Shown here in pieces: positions 19,372 to 31,664 of a stretch of 64,000 bases of DNA. Each line of letters starts with the position of its first letter. Positions within the stretch are counted from its first letter, which is position 1. The notes below the pieces were generated by a model. It was not told the DNA's origin. It worked only from the letters and a program-made list of their open reading frames with translations, and made no database searches. The position numbers and the translations under genes were made by a program. Source of the stretch: Nelumbo lutea (lineage: Eukaryota > Streptophyta > Magnoliopsida > Proteales > Nelumbonaceae); contig JAKGHH010000008.1 in assembly GCA_022828595.1 (NCBI GenBank), forward strand, positions 7,677,728-7,741,727, written 5' to 3'.

Positions 19372-21726
19372 TTGTTTTAGTCTATCACACAATCATAGTC
19401 AATTAGCTTGTCAAACCATACTTGCTACTTTTACAGAAAACATGAGACCTAGAATGCCATCCTCTTTGAGTAAAAGTCATTAACCAACTCATAAATACCC
19501 TTTGATAGGTGGGTGAATCTTGGATAATGTTCCCCTGAAAATAAGTTTCACTTGTTGGTCTAACCTTTGAATTTATAACCAAAACATGGATGACCAAAGA
19601 ATGCAGCATTAACGGCAAGATAGAAGTTTCGGATACTGGAACTCTTTGACATGGTCAGACATTTTGAAGAGGTGGTCCATGATAATTTGGTTCAGTTGTG
19701 TACCACAAGAGAAAATTTTGCATAAAAGAGAAATTTTACCATTTGACCATATCCACCCGTTTTCTGATATGCATGTATATGTTCACACATGTATAATATA
19801 TCATGTCTGAATCATATTTGTGCAGGGCAAGGCCATATGCAATCTTCAGCTTCATAACAGCTCCAATTATTATTATATAAATTGAATATAATTCCTTTTC
19901 TTTTCATTCATTAAATTTGACCTCTCCAATTTTTTAGTTTTCATTTTTTTTTTCACATTTTCGGGACTCGTTTTGTATTGAATTTGAGTCTCACAACCTG
20001 AAGGAATTTGTGGGAGGGGTCATTACCATGTTTTCATAATCTATTTCCTCTCATTCCTTCAAGCAGTACCTTTTATCCTTCACTTAATGAAAGAAGTTAG
20101 AAGTATTTCCTCCATAGGGATTAAATCTACACCACAGCTCAATGTCATCTCTATGCGAAACCTTCTTGGGTCTTCTAGAGCCACCTGCAGTTAAAGTAAC
20201 TCATTTTGCTTAAAAGTATATTTACGGCTTCCTAATTTCTCTTTAGAAAATTAAAGAATTCATGTCAAGGAGAAACTTGTAGTACCATATATAACGAAAT
20301 TATAACCAAGTAATATCAACTTTGATTATAGGGTTGAAGCCAAACTTGATTTGTGGCTGTGACCACTACAGTGTGCCTGCTTTATCTAGGGAAACTGATT
20401 AAATTATTCTTTTCTCTTGTTATTGTACATTCAAGACAGCTGCCAGGCTCAAAGCATGGAAAGAAGTTGTCATTTCTGCTTCCATATATTTTTACAGTAT
20501 CCAATCATTCCCATCATGAAAAGATCAAGAAAGTGATATTGGCAGATGAAATGCAGCCATCTGATAGGATTTATCTACTGCATGAAAGAAGTCCCTAGGG
20601 TAGAAGAACCCGATTGATTTCCTCCCCCACTCTCCCCACCTCTACAAAAGAAATAGAAATTAAAAAAAAAAAGGCAAGGATATATCCCATGTGGGGCCAA
20701 GATCCTATGTTGGATATGTGCCACTTAAATGGAAAATGGGATGAAGATTGTTTGTCTTCATTCTCCCACCTTATTGTCTTGTTAGATTTGATTTGTTTAA
20801 TTTAATATATGTTACTAAAAAGGAAGAGGAAGATGAAGAGAGAAACTTAAAAGATGAAAAGAAAAAGGATAAAAAAAGGACAGGGTTATCTGCAACCGTT
20901 CTCCTTTATATATAAAATTATAATTTACATGAAAAGACACTTATACCCTTTGGTAACATATCTAAATGGAAGAACATGGAGCGGAAGTGATCTTGGTTCC
21001 TCTTGGAATCTCAAGAGAAATGGTTACCCCTTTCCCTACTTTTTCCTTCAAACCAAACACAACCTTAAAGTTTCAATTTTTATTTGGAAATTTGTCCATC
21101 GTGATATCCTGGTGGATGGTTGCTAAAAGAGGGGTTTTCTTGATCTCAAGATGTGTTTGTTGTGACTACCATGGTATCGAAACATTTTTTTTAAATTAAA
21201 AATCATTTATTCATATAAATGTAAATTACTGGATTTGGTTGCTTAAATTTAATATTCTATTCATTAGTATTTTGTAAACATTTTTTTCTTTTTTTTTGTA
21301 AATAATAAATTTATTTTTATTTAATGTAAATTATGATATCAACTAATAATTATAAAATATATAAAAATTATAAGATGTATATCAGGTGCAAATTTATAAA
21401 TTTTAAATGCCAAGATAATTATTCCATTGTTAATATTTTAGTTGTATAAATTTCCTGAGAATAAAATCATATTTTGACGTAAATGTAGAATTTATTGATT
21501 ATTTATTTCATTTGTTTATAAAGTGCTAATTTTAATATTTTTTCTTTTAATTTTTAGTTGGAGTTTGGATTGGCGAAAAAGTAATAAAAATTATTTTATT
21601 TCATGAAATATTATAAGATACATGATGGCTTAGTGATTTGAAAGCGTGTTAAGAAATTCGACGCCACGTCAGGTGATCTAGGATACTATCCTATTGAATG
21701 CGTCATTTAATTTTTGGGAGAGAAAC
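19372..21726. other. Intergenic, no supported gene
   Basis: AT-rich. Around 21025-21070 there is a CTTCAAACCAAACACAACCT block that matches the right end of the MITE at 23741-23849, without its left partner. Confidence 0.45.
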
Positions 21727-22000
21727 CAGGGTTTTTAAAACCGAACCAGACAAGGAATTGTTATGGGGCATCGGTTTCTGCATCGAATGCTCCAATCGTC
21801 CAGTTCGAACAGATGGCCCATTCTAAAAAAATAAAAACAAAAACAACCAGAAAATCGTTGTCTAGGTCGATGGTTCGACTACTTGGTTCAATGATTTGTA
21901 GACCAAATCAATGATTTTTTTTGCTAAAAGGCGATTTTGGGGTGAAACAGAACTAGTCAGGTGACCAGTTTTTCTTCGGTCCGATTTTGAGAACACTGAG
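21727..22000. repeat. Possible foldback element (GGTTTTTAAAACC type)
   Basis: Left part AGGGTTTTTAAAACCGAACC and right part, on the opposite strand, AGTGTTCTCAAAATCGGACC are roughly complementary. The stretch between is unrelated to genes. A similar foldback stands at 61207-61357. Confidence 0.3.
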
Positions 22001-22887
22001 TGAAACACTATATATTGGTATGTATTGGTGCGTATCAGATGATACAATGCAATATAGGCCAATACACATCCATATCTAATATGTGCGTCTTACAAAACAT
22101 ATCATATATAACCATGCACCGACACCAATACGATATGTCCCATATGTGTATATATATTTAATCCGTGTCATACTATGAATCAGATGCCAAAGGTGGGTGG
22201 ATGCTATTAGAATATTAGAAAGAAGTTTTTGCACGTTCGAATTTGTGAAATATTTGATTAATCATAGACACACTTAGCAATAGTTGTTTTACCTATTCCT
22301 CCCATTCAACATATCCCTACAATACGCACATCATAAACCTCGAAACCCATTCAATAATTTCTCATCTACACACTGCCCTATGCCTACCAAGCATGAAGAA
22401 TTAAAGTCTGAACTGGGTTTTGATTATTGGTCAAAGCTCTTCCCAATATGAATTTAGTACATATGGACTAAGATTCAATGCAATCTGAAAAATACTTTTG
22501 ACCATTATGGACGACTGGTCCAATTCAGTGTCTAGAACGTCCAAACTCCAAATTATTCAAATTGGTTTATATAACATAATTTATAATAATATAATATATG
22601 TAATGTAGAAGTATGATTATAACATAACTTATGCCATACATTCAAGGGATGAAACTATAAAATAGACATTTTTGGGAGGAACCAACATTCAAAATACCAA
22701 ACAACTTTTCTATGTTCAGGATTCAAAAGAAGGAGAAAGAGAAAACTGTTTTTGACAGTTCAGACTACAAGCTGCTTTTAAATTTTTTTTTTAATCTTTT
22801 TTTCAGAGATCAGAGTTCAAATTTATCAAACACTACCTTAGTAAATTCAAGTGTCATGTTGTTGTGGCATCACTTATTTGACCCTAA
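22001..22887. other. Intergenic, no supported gene
   Basis: AT-rich sequence, no gene or clear repeat. Confidence 0.4.
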
Positions 22888-23136
22888 GGCTGTGTTTGAT
22901 TGTAGTGCAAATTTATTTGTATTAGTACAAATGCATAGTAGTGCAAATGTAGAAAATGCAAATTCTTGTTTAATTTTGTTTTAGATTTTACTTGTTTCAT
23001 GTCTTAATTTACTTCATTTGTACTGCAATCAAATAAAATAAATTAAAATTTAAAACAAAAATAAATCAAAATTTACACTCAAATCATTTGCACTGCCAGG
23101 ATTTTGCATCAGTACAAATTTATTTGAATTACAACC
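22888..23136. mobile_element. Tourist-like MITE (249 bp)
   Basis: GGCTGTGTTTGATTG at the left and AAATTACAACC-type sequence at the right form imperfect inverted ends. Further inside, TAGTGCAAATTTATTTGTA pairs with the right-hand TACAAATTTATTTGAATTA. TAA stands directly outside both ends (22885-22887 and 23137-23139), the 3-bp duplication typical of PIF/Harbinger MITEs. Confidence 0.7.
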
Positions 23137-23740
23137 TAAAGCTCCATCTTCTTCAAAGTCCAAATATATGGTGATTAGTTGTTAGAACCTAGAAGCACAT
23201 CCATGTTAGGAAATTCGGATTAGCTGAACACAAAATTAAACTTCTAAACTTAAAAAATAATTTAGCAGTGTTGAATCAGGAAATATGTTGCCCGTCAGTA
23301 AAATAAAAGGAAAGGAAAGGAAAAAAGATTAGGACTAACCAAATCCAAATTTTAATTAATTCATGACTTTGTGTTGCCTATATTGGGCTTGGGCCTAATA
23401 TCTTAATCTAACCCGATTGCATGTGGGACTGGGCCGGATGTCGTTAAAAGATTTTCATGTCCGAGTTTTGCCAACCAATCTGTCGTCTGATTCAGTTTCT
23501 GCTAGTGTGACGATACGTGATCTCCAGCTACCTTTCTATCCCATCCAAAACTGTTCTTTTTTTTTTTTCTTTTCCTTCCGAAATTTCTCTCTTATTTCTC
23601 CTTTTTTTCTTTATTTGGTAGCCTTCTCCATGCATACAAAGGCCCTCTTGATATTCATATTATTAAGATGTATGCCTTTATGAAAAGCTCAATTCTTTTC
23701 AACTTGTAAAGGCCAAAAGTAATCTCAAAAATTTTAATTA
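23137..23740. other. Intergenic, no supported gene
   Basis: AT-rich with a T-rich run near 23550-23600; no gene. Confidence 0.4.
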
Positions 23741-23849
23741 GGCTATGTTTGGTTTGAAGGAAAAAGTAGGGAAAGATGGGAAAACCTATACTAGATTTGT
23801 AAAGGTTTCTCTACCTTTCCCTACTCTTTCCTTCAAACCAAACACAACC
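23741..23849. mobile_element. Tourist-like MITE (109 bp)
   Basis: Long inverted ends: GGCTATGTTTGGTTTGAAGG at the left and CTTCAAACCAAACACAACC at the right, extended by matching CTTTCCCTACT parts. TTA flanks both sides (23738-23740 and 23850-23852). Confidence 0.8.
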
Positions 23850-25590
23850 TTAATATTATAGAAAATGTTGTTTCTTCCAGGGTGGTTTCTCGTTATGATG
23901 TTATGATTCCGTGCAAAACTTCATATAAATTGATTTACCCAAAAAAAAATTGATTTGGGCACACCACATTTGGGCAATTTAACTTCACATGGCCATATAT
24001 ATTGTGCTGTGGCCACACCACATTTTGCATCTGGTTGAGCATGCGTATTGATGGAAACATCAAAAACACTATAGTAGACCCAAATTAGATTCATTAATAT
24101 TTAAAATTGAATATGATGTTGTATACCGGATCTCTATTATATTCAAATGGAATTTGGTTTTCATTTTATTATACATTATTAATAAAATGAACTAAAAATG
24201 ATATAGATATTGTATTTTATGAACAAAATGAGTTGATAATTACTTGTATGAACATATATACACACATGGGCATAACAAATGCAGTACATTTGTTAATGAA
24301 ATTTACACATGTTTTCAATCCATTCTACTTACAAATTGGATTATAAAGTTCAATAAAAGATGATTTACAAAAATATATTCATAAGTATTTTCAAACCCCA
24401 GCTTGAATTGTATTGGGCTAAGCTAGGATTGGGCTAATTCCAAGCCGAAGGTTTGAATCTTAGGGTTGGGCCTAGGTTGACCCTCAACCCAACTCAACCC
24501 GCACTATACAAGTGCCACATAGGACAAGTGATGGTGATATAGGTATATTTGTTCTTCTCGCCGGATCCTGACATGTGGCATTGGCTAGGGGTATTCTCGA
24601 CTGATGACAACTTTCTAAGGTTATTCGAGTAATTCTCACCCACCGGATACTTGAGCTATCACTTATACTCTTGTGGTGATTTTTACTTCTTTTGACCTCT
24701 CAACTAACTTGACCGTCGGAATCCTCGCCCCTGGGAACAATACCGGGGCCTCTAATGTCTTTTTACTCTTAACAGGTGGAACCCACTGTCCTCATACCTT
24801 GGATATTACTCTACTGCCCTTGCTCCAATTTGGCAACAACAGAGAGACTCTTCTTTGAAACTTCCATTATCACCTAGATACACATAACTCCATGCAAAGA
24901 CTAATACAAACATTTGTACTTGCCTTTTATGTAACGAAACTGGATTTTGGAAGATAAAAGTCAAGATGCCGACATTGCACCTACTTGGAGTTTTAAATGG
25001 GAATGCAATGCAACGACAAGGTTCTAAACATTTTCTGGATCACCTGCCCATGAAAACTCTGCCCACGCCTACCCACAATACACTACCCCTTGTGAATTGG
25101 GAACATCTCCCCTTGCATGATACTATGCAAAGGATGAGATGTTCTCTATGTGTGGCTCCGATAAACATGGGCAGAGTTCTCATCGGCAGGAGATCCAGAC
25201 TCTTTTGAATAACCTGAATTGATTATATATCATTTTGGTCCCATTTGTTTTTCAATAGGTGAATTATTTGAGTAAATGCATTTATTCATATTTTTTTTCC
25301 TAAGTAAATAATATAGTGACCATTTTAATCATAAAAATCCATTATTAAAAGGAGTATTTTTGTCCCATCCAAGTGTTGTCAAATTTTCCCCGAGGTGGGA
25401 AAGTTATTTATTCACTTGAGAGATGAATATCATTTATCTGGGTAAGTGATCCCCAAGAAAATAAATTTTTCTTAGTCCCCACACAAATCTAAAAAAAAAA
25501 AACATGGGTTTCTTAGCCAATGGGATTGTGTGAATCTCAGGAAAATAAATTAATCCAAAAAAGAATGCCCCTCTGGGTAAATTATAAATA
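23850..25590. other. Intergenic, no supported gene
   Basis: AT-rich. At 24400-24520 there are several TTGGGC and AACCCAACTC strings reminiscent of worn hAT-type subterminal repeats. Around 25028-25182 CATCTCCCC/GGGGAT-type and CCCATG/CATGGG strings form weak inverted matches. Bases 25582-25590 (TTATAAATA) are the left duplication of the next element. Confidence 0.4.
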
Positions 25591-26140
25591 GGGAAAATTC
25601 CTTATTAGTATCCTGTACTTTGACTCGAATGACAATTTGGTCTCCAAACTTAAAATGCAACAAACCAGTGCCCGAACTTTCAAAATGTGACAATCTAGTA
25701 CCAAAACTTTCAAAATGTGACAATCCAATACCTGTCGTTAACCAGTCCGTTAATCAGCAATTAAGTGACATTAGAAAAGTAAAAAATGTCCTTCAAATGA
25801 TATCTAATTCTCTTTATCAACCATCCAAATGTTGACAAAAAACTAAAGGGTCCCAAATCCTAGCCTCTTCTATTCAAAAAAGTTGGTGACTGTTTAGAAG
25901 AATTTAGAATTTGGGACTATTCATTTTATTGTCAATGTTTGGATGGTTGATAAAGAGAATTAGATGGCATTTTTAGGGCATTTTTTACTTTTCAAATGTC
26001 ACTTAATGGATGATTAACGAACTATTTAACGATAAGTATTGGATTGTCACATTTTGGGGTACTAAATTGTCACATTTTAAAGTTCGAAAACTAAATTATC
26101 ACTTGAGCCAAAGTGCAGGGTACTGATCAAGAGTTTTCCC
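25591..26140. mobile_element. Mutator-type foldback MITE (550 bp) with 9-bp duplication
   Basis: The element starts GGGAAAATTCC and ends AGTTTTCCC. The arms are long (around 250 bp each): CTGTACTTTGACTCGA pairs with the right-hand TTGAGCCAAAGTGCAGGGTA, TCAAAATGTGACAATC with TTGTCACATTTT, and CTTTATCAACCATCCAAA with TTTGGATGGTTGATAAAG. TTATAAATA stands directly outside both ends (25582-25590 and 26141-26149). A 9-bp duplication with long inverted repeats is the mark of Mutator-like elements. There is no transposase. Confidence 0.85.
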
Positions 26141-26560
26141 TTATAAATAGGTACATTGTACTTTTCAGGTAATAATACTTAAGGGCTTGAACTTTGAAGT
26201 GAGATATTTTAGTACCCTCAACTTTTAAAAATATCAACTTAAATCCAATTTGGTTAAAACTAATATTACAATAAGGGAAAATTTACCAAAATGACCATGT
26301 TTAGATTCTCTTTTGCTCACTGAACTTTTATTTTATTTCTCTTTTTTCCATATTAAACCTTCCCTATACTTTGTTTTTCAAGAAAGAGTACAAGCATTTG
26401 AATGGAGCGACGAAAATCAGTAAAAAAAAAATCTGAATATAGGCATTTTGATAGTTCTATTGCTTTAATTTACCCTATAATTTTACATGTATATGAATAT
26501 TTAGCATACCAACAAGATACACCACTCTACACAACTGGGTAATCCATCTCCATACCCTTA

Positions 26561-26679
26561 GGCTCAGTTTGAAAGCAGTGCAAATGCAAATATGTACAGT
26601 ACAAATACATACAAAATAATAGAAAGTGTAAGGTTTTGCACTCTATAATTTTGTATTTGTATTTCTTTCAAACTGAGCC
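26561..26679. mobile_element. Tourist-like MITE (119 bp)
   Basis: GGCTCAGTTTGAAAG at the left and CTTTCAAACTGAGCC at the right are perfect 15-bp inverted repeats. TTA flanks both sides (26558-26560 and 26680-26682). A related copy is at 44865-44984. Confidence 0.9.
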
Positions 26680-26682
26680 TTA

Positions 26683-26977
26683 GTTTCTCGAGCTATTCCA
26701 ACTACTACTCGTTCGGAGTTAATTGTCGAAGCTTTAGCCCTTCTAGAAGGCGTTAAACTTCCCATGCAGTTTTAATTGATTCCTTGTTGGAGGCTAACCC
26801 AAATCCTCCTTGGAGCATTCTGGTACTCATTTTTCTTTGCAAGAATCTATTAAACCACCTTCCAAACTGTTCAGTTTTGTTATTTCCAAATCATGTAACT
26901 CAGATGTAACTAAAAGTTTATGATGAATGGATTAGCCTTAGGCGCTTAAAAAAAACAAAAAAAAAAAAAAAAAAAAA
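26683..26977 (+). mobile_element. L1-type LINE 3' end with poly(A) tail
   Basis: TRSELIVEALALLEGVKLP is a clear L1 RNase H block. After a stop and frameshift the next frame reads DSLLEANPNPPWSI, which also fits. The homology runs down to a poly(A)-rich tail at 26948-26977, so this is the 3' end of a 5'-truncated LINE. The MITE at 26561-26679 lies directly against its 5' edge. Confidence 0.55.
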
Positions 26978-27229
26978 CTCCATACCCCTAAACCCCAAAC
27001 CTTAGTAGCAGGGGATTTGATCCTAAATATGGGCTACAAACAATTGAAAATCCCACCAATTGAGCCATGAATTGATTGGTTACAAGCTTTTCTGGTATCA
27101 TGGACAGATTCATCAATTTAACAATTGGGTGTGTTTACTCTCAAATTAGTGAAATACTGAAATTACAACTGTTGTGGTGGAAGTGGGAGAAGCGTGGCTT
27201 TTAACGCTACAAAATGAGATCAGCTTCAG

Positions 27230-27380
27230 TCAGTGCAAGACCCGTTTGTGTTTGGACAGTCTTTACAGTTTTGCATTGAGAATATCTCCATAATTATGTG
27301 CTTTATTTTATGGAAAGATATTCTCAATGCAAGAGTATAAAGGCTGTTCGAAGGAATCCGGTTTCCCACAATTCTACAAA
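27230..27380. repeat. Long hairpin, copy 1 (MITE- or miRNA-precursor-like)
   Basis: ACAGTCTTTACAGTTTTGCA at 27256 onward, continued by TTGAGAATATCTCCATAA, pairs with TTATGGAAAGATATTCTCAA and TGCAAGAGTATAAAGGCTGT ending at 27347. The stem is about 39 bp with a handful of mismatches and a loop of about 14 nt; weaker pairing extends outward. The related hairpin at 48303-48485 shares both stem and flanks (GAGATC-GCTTC...GCAAG-CCCGT). Confidence 0.6.
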
Positions 27381-27773
27381 GCCTCCACTACACGGATAAC
27401 TGTAAAACTACGTTTGATAAAAAAATACAGAAAACCAAAAATAGGCTTACACGAGTCTATAAAGCAGCTTCCCCAGTCCCCATGGGCCCTTAAGTATTAG
27501 TTTGAAGCGATGTTACTAGACACGAACCATACCCGACCCATTGACAGCATATAAACCATCTGTATCTGATACTAATAGGGCCTCATTCTTGCCCAATTCC
27601 CAAATAACGGAGGGGATGGGCTGTGTGCCGTTCTCTGTAGGGAGCCCATTCCCTCTCCCATTAACAACTTAATTAAACCGGTTTTACGTGGATACAAGAT
27701 TCAAAGACAACCATTGAGGTCTTATTTCTTTCACTCGAGTGGAGATGGAAATCTACTGTAAATTTGTCCTGAA

Positions 27774-28050
27774 GGCTGCGTTTAGAAACAATTCAAATGA
27801 GTGTGAATGCAAACATATAAATTGTATAATGGTTTATATAGATTACGAAATTATGTTAGTTTTGCATTGACATTCTTATCAAATAGCTGTAATGGATACA
27901 AGCATAATAAAGCATATGTTTTTTTTTTTTTTTTTGTCATTTATCGATGCATAAATGTAATATTGCCCGAATACAGGCAAAAGTGAAAGAGAGTACAAAT
28001 TTACGGTGAAATAGGATTTAGACTCCATTTGCATTTTTTCCAAACGCAGC
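27774..28050. mobile_element. Foldback MITE with about 30-bp inverted ends
   Basis: GGCTGCGTTTAGAAACAATT at the left and, on the opposite strand from the right end, GCTGCGTTTGGAAAAAATGC followed by AAATGGAGT. GAAG lies near both ends but the exact duplication is not resolved. No coding content. Confidence 0.5.
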
Positions 28051-28204
28051 AGAAGTGAAGTGAAAGAATGGAATTTTTTCCTTCCAAAAATCTTAAAAAA
28101 CAAAAAAGCAAAAAAAGAGATTCTTCTATTTCTAAACTCTTATAGAGAGAAAAGGAAGTTACAAAAAAAAAAATTACAATTAAAACTACGTGGCCGTGTT
28201 TAAT
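28051..28204. other. Downstream region of the phosphatase gene
   Basis: A-rich sequence after the stop codon on the minus strand, expected to hold the 3' UTR. A poly(A) signal cannot be fixed with confidence. Confidence 0.3.
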
Positions 28205-29224
28205 TTAGGCAATGTAGTACATTGGATTTGGTAGTTTGAACGATCGTTTGGCCATGGCAAAACCCAACAGATCACTCCATTGATCACCGGAGCTGCCATG
28301 AATCCTATAACCTTCTGCCTCTAACTCCATTCTCTTCTCTGACTTGTATATAATTGCAGGTTTGCCCTGATCTGACGGTCCCCTGTTACATGATTTCATT
28401 CAACATGATCATCATCATCTTAGCAATAATAAGAATTGCAGAAATTTAAATCATAAACATTGATCGTAATGTTCTAATTAAGATGATGCATGCAGTGTTT
28501 ACCGTAAGATGAGCTTTTCCCAGCTGTGGTACCCGGCAACCAAAAGGTTCTTCTCAGTGGCGTCCCTTTGAGCTCCGCTCCGTCCCGTCAGCAGAATCAA
28601 CGTGAACCCCAGTTGCTGGAGTTGTTTGTATAGCCTCTGACTCGCCGGTAAAGGTGGCGCTTCCGCCATATCCACCCACACGTTAAATGTCCTTTCGTCA
28701 AATTCCTGCAATCTGCAAAACCAAATCCCATGTTTATAATGATAAAGTTTAAAGACCATAGGCGATAAGAAATGAAACGGCGAATTAGAGGAAGAACATT
28801 CCATTGATTACCCGAAATCATGGAGCTCGTAGTATGGAAAGTTGGAGAGCAATGTCTCATCGATGTCGAAAATCCAGGCGTCCTTCCCGTCGCCAGATAG
28901 CTCAACGGTTTCTGCAAAAGCCAATGAGCTCTGGGCGACCACGTCGAAATCTGATGCATAGTGATCTCCGGAAATGTATTCCTTCATGAAACAGGCGCAT
29001 CTCTGAGGGATCTTCTTCCAGAACCCGGCGTTATTAGTCTCGACCGACAACCTCCAGCTGTCGCAGAACAGTCCGTCATCTCTTTGGAATGTGCGGTCTC
29101 TTGAGACAAGGTCCAGACGAGCGGATTTTCGATTTTCCGTCAAAATTTTGAGGACGGATTCTGACGCAACGCCAGACGCGAGGCACCAAAAGAACAAAAG
29201 AAAGATTAGGCGGCCGGGATCCAT
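28205..29224 (-). CDS. Acid phosphatase, HAD subfamily IIIB (vegetative storage protein class), three exons
   Basis: Exons are 29224-28812, 28712-28503 and 28382-28205. All introns are GT-AG and the joined length is 801 nt, 266 residues plus TAA. Residues 1-21 (MDPGRLIFLLFFWCLASGVAS) form a signal peptide, so the product should enter the secretory pathway or vacuole. HAD motif I is DIDET at 120-124, motif II is LTGRSG at 179-184, the motif III lysine lies in YKSEKR (221-225), and motif IV is GDQWSD at 240-245. The end KLPNPMYYIA is typical of the family. Both motif I aspartates are kept. Some soybean storage proteins of this family have lost the nucleophile, so this product is probably an active phosphatase on small phosphoesters. 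Length and exon structure match plant acid phosphatase 1-like genes. The start is the first ATG before the signal peptide. No neighbouring gene appears functionally linked. Confidence 0.92.
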
Positions 29225-29348
29225 GCCGGAAAACTCAAAAGACCTCTACGGAGCCTTCTGGTTTTCTTTCCGAACGGAATGGACCCGAACGGCCAGACAG
29301 AAGTTTGATCTTTGATTTATTCAGTATTAGATTTAATACGCCTACCCA

Positions 29349-29360
29349 TATTTAAATATA
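29349..29360 (-). promoter_or_regulatory. Possible TATA box of the phosphatase gene
   Basis: TATATTTAAATA on the minus strand, about 125 bp before the start codon, within the usual range for a plant core promoter plus short leader. Unsupported by any other evidence. Confidence 0.3.
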
Positions 29361-30743
29361 TCGAGATGGCTTTTTTCCTTGTTTCCTATTCTATCGAAAG
29401 TAATGGGTGAAGTAATCGAAGTGTACACGGGATGGATTTCCTACTGACTTTTTCTACCTACTTTCTACTCGCCGTGAATTGGAACCATACATCTCTATTA
29501 TGAACTAAGAGATGTGTGGTAGAAAATAGATAAGAAAAAATCTGGATTCGATCAAGTGTTGTTGCATTTGGTTTTGAAACGATCAGCTATCATTGAAGGA
29601 AGAGGAAGGGTGCATATCTGATCATGATCGACTGATCGACCGTGTATCTGTAACACACACGTATAACACTTTAGAAAACGTAGGGACTGAAATAGTATCT
29701 TATCAAGGTATAAACGAATGGTGAGTTTGTATGGGCGATGGGCGACTGTTATTTGACAGGTGGTCTAAAAAGAGTTAGCCATCCATATCCATATGTTCTG
29801 TCAACCAGGAATTTGGATAGAAAATTATGGCAAAGAGAGTGAGGAAACGTCAACGATGGTCGAGGGTTCAGCAGTGAGCAGCCCAAACTTCGGGGCAATT
29901 ACAGCTCTGAAACACCTAGAATAATTCTTTCATGTCATGCACGAATCACACTTGTCATCTCAGTTGTAAGGGGAAAAGGTAAACAACGGAGGATTCTCAA
30001 TCAATTCAGATATGACACGTGGCTATCTACAATCCCACAATTCCATCACATCTCACCCTACTTGCAGAGTACCTACAAGGAAGGAGAGAGTCGGAGAGTC
30101 GGAGGGCACGGGGTGATATTGCCGACTTGTAACTCCGACGAACAAATCAGAACTGTCCGAGGTGTATAGTAAATGCGATCAAAAGGTATCTAATGAATGC
30201 AAAGTGTATGTACGTGTTGGAGAGGTACAGGACACCTGACACCTGGAGATAGAACGAGACACCTACAAGTGAAATGCGACACGTACGTTTAAGTGATTCA
30301 TATGCCACCATATCAACCTTATGTGTAGAAAGCACGGTCCCACATGTGTGGGTGCTCGGATGCGTTTCTTCTGAGGACAAATGGTGAGACCATTCAGTAC
30401 GAATGGCCAGGCTGTGACATTTTACAAATTAAAAAAATGCATAAGTATCATTTTCCTGGTTGAAACATTTAACCGTTCAACTGTCTGCCAGTGGTTTGTT
30501 AATTAATTGAATAATTTTAGGAAACCTAGCGCAACCAATCAAAATTTACGAATAAATTTTGATAAATAACACATAATTGGTTATCACCTTTATGATTCCA
30601 TTTCATTGATCAAATGTTTTGGGAATATCATATCTTATGTTAGCTTTTTTATTTTTTTCTTACACTTACACAACTTGGCAACTAGTCCACGTTATATGTG
30701 TTATTTGTAGTGTTGAGAAACACGTTTAATTTGTACAGGTTTT
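29361..30743. other. Upstream/intergenic DNA, no supported gene
   Basis: Mixed composition with CACGTGGC-like and ACGTAC-like strings between 30010 and 30340 that could serve as G-box-type sites. No transcript or domain is visible. Confidence 0.35.
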
Positions 30744-30883
30744 TGATGAAGGAAGATTTGGCCCGACCTCTCTATTACGTGACATGTGGCAGAAACAACA
30801 GGTTGGTAAAAGGGACCAAGCCTAGGCGGGAACAAGAGGACACCAGCGGACTGAACTCCCTACGGGGGGCCCGAACTCACAAT

Positions 30884-31040
30884 TTGTAACAGCTCGGGAT
30901 ACACTTCGCCGAACTGACCCACCTTGTAACAGCTCGGGATACACTTCACCAAACTGACCCACCTTGTAACAGCTCGGGTACACTTCGCCGAACTGACCCA
31001 CCTTGTGATAGTTTGGGATACACCTCGCCGAACTGACATG
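30884..31040 (+). repeat. 40-bp tandem repeat in gypsy U3
   Basis: Four units of about 40 bp with TTGTAACAGCTCGGGATACA and CTTCGCCGAACTGACCCACC; the fourth is the most diverged. Such U3 arrays often act as enhancer repeats in plant LTRs; that role is inferred. Confidence 0.85.
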
Positions 31041-31367
31041 CCCTATAGATACCTCCGAGCTCAAGACCTCGCCTCGCTCAGCACTTCGCATCACCTTCTG
31101 GGCACCAAAACCAAACAAGTCGTACCATGCCTGACACTAAGGAAGTCCGTGCCCGAGGGTGCCGCGCCTGACTAACTTGGGATCTGACGTTTGGCAGTAG
31201 CACTCTAAACGGCCACCTGCCATCGCCACTGACACCGCCATCTCCAGTTAGAAAGACAGTTAGGTAGTGACGGTTCTGTCTCAGCAGAAAGGACGATGGC
31301 CGAATTGACAAGCACAAGGGTAATCATACCCGACCTGACAAGGGCCTCGGGGCGAGTGCACGAAGTG

Positions 31368-31375
31368 ATTATAAG
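31368..31375 (+). promoter_or_regulatory. LTR TATA-like box
   Basis: ATTATAAG within AAGTGATTATAAGAGTCC, about 210 bp before the LTR end. The solo LTR has the matching TTTTATAACC on its sense-opposite strand near 38452. Confidence 0.5.
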
Positions 31376-31580
31376 AGTCCCCTGCCCCCTGACAAACGAG
31401 GTATGCAAACTTTGTGCTATCTGGTATTACCTTGCTTTTGAAGGATTCTAACTTGAGCTTCGAAGCCTCTACACCGGGTTCCCCCCGGAGCTTCCCCATC
31501 TCCTCCATTTCAGGTTCCCTGCTACCCCGTTCAGAAGCAAGGCCGTGGATAGCTAAGACCGGCCGGATCGCGCTCCATCA

Positions 31581-31605
31581 ATTGGCGTCGTCTGTGGGAA
31601 CACGC
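31581..31605 (+). other. Primer-binding site of the gypsy element
   Basis: ATTGGCGTCGTCTGTGGGAA then CACGC, at the base after the LTR end. It differs from the site of the tandem-array elements by two bases, and the following CTTCAAAAAGC also resembles their CTATAAAAAGC. Confidence 0.8.
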
Positions 31606-31664
31606 TTCAAAAAGCCTCCCTCCAAACTTCGATAACCCCCTTTTCTTCAAAAAACCCAACACTC

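Larger units (their letters stand above)
30744..31580 (+). repeat. 5' LTR of the gypsy element (837 bp)
   Basis: Starts TGATGAAGGAAGATTTGG and ends GCGCTCCATCA, directly before the primer-binding site. It carries a four-unit U3 repeat (30884-31040) and a TATA-like ATTATAAG at 31368-31375. The start resembles that of the tandem-array elements' LTR. Confidence 0.85.

Noticed and set aside
30010..30340. G-box-like CACGTGG and ACGT motifs as regulatory sites
   Set aside because: Short common strings over 700 bp from the nearest gene; no support.
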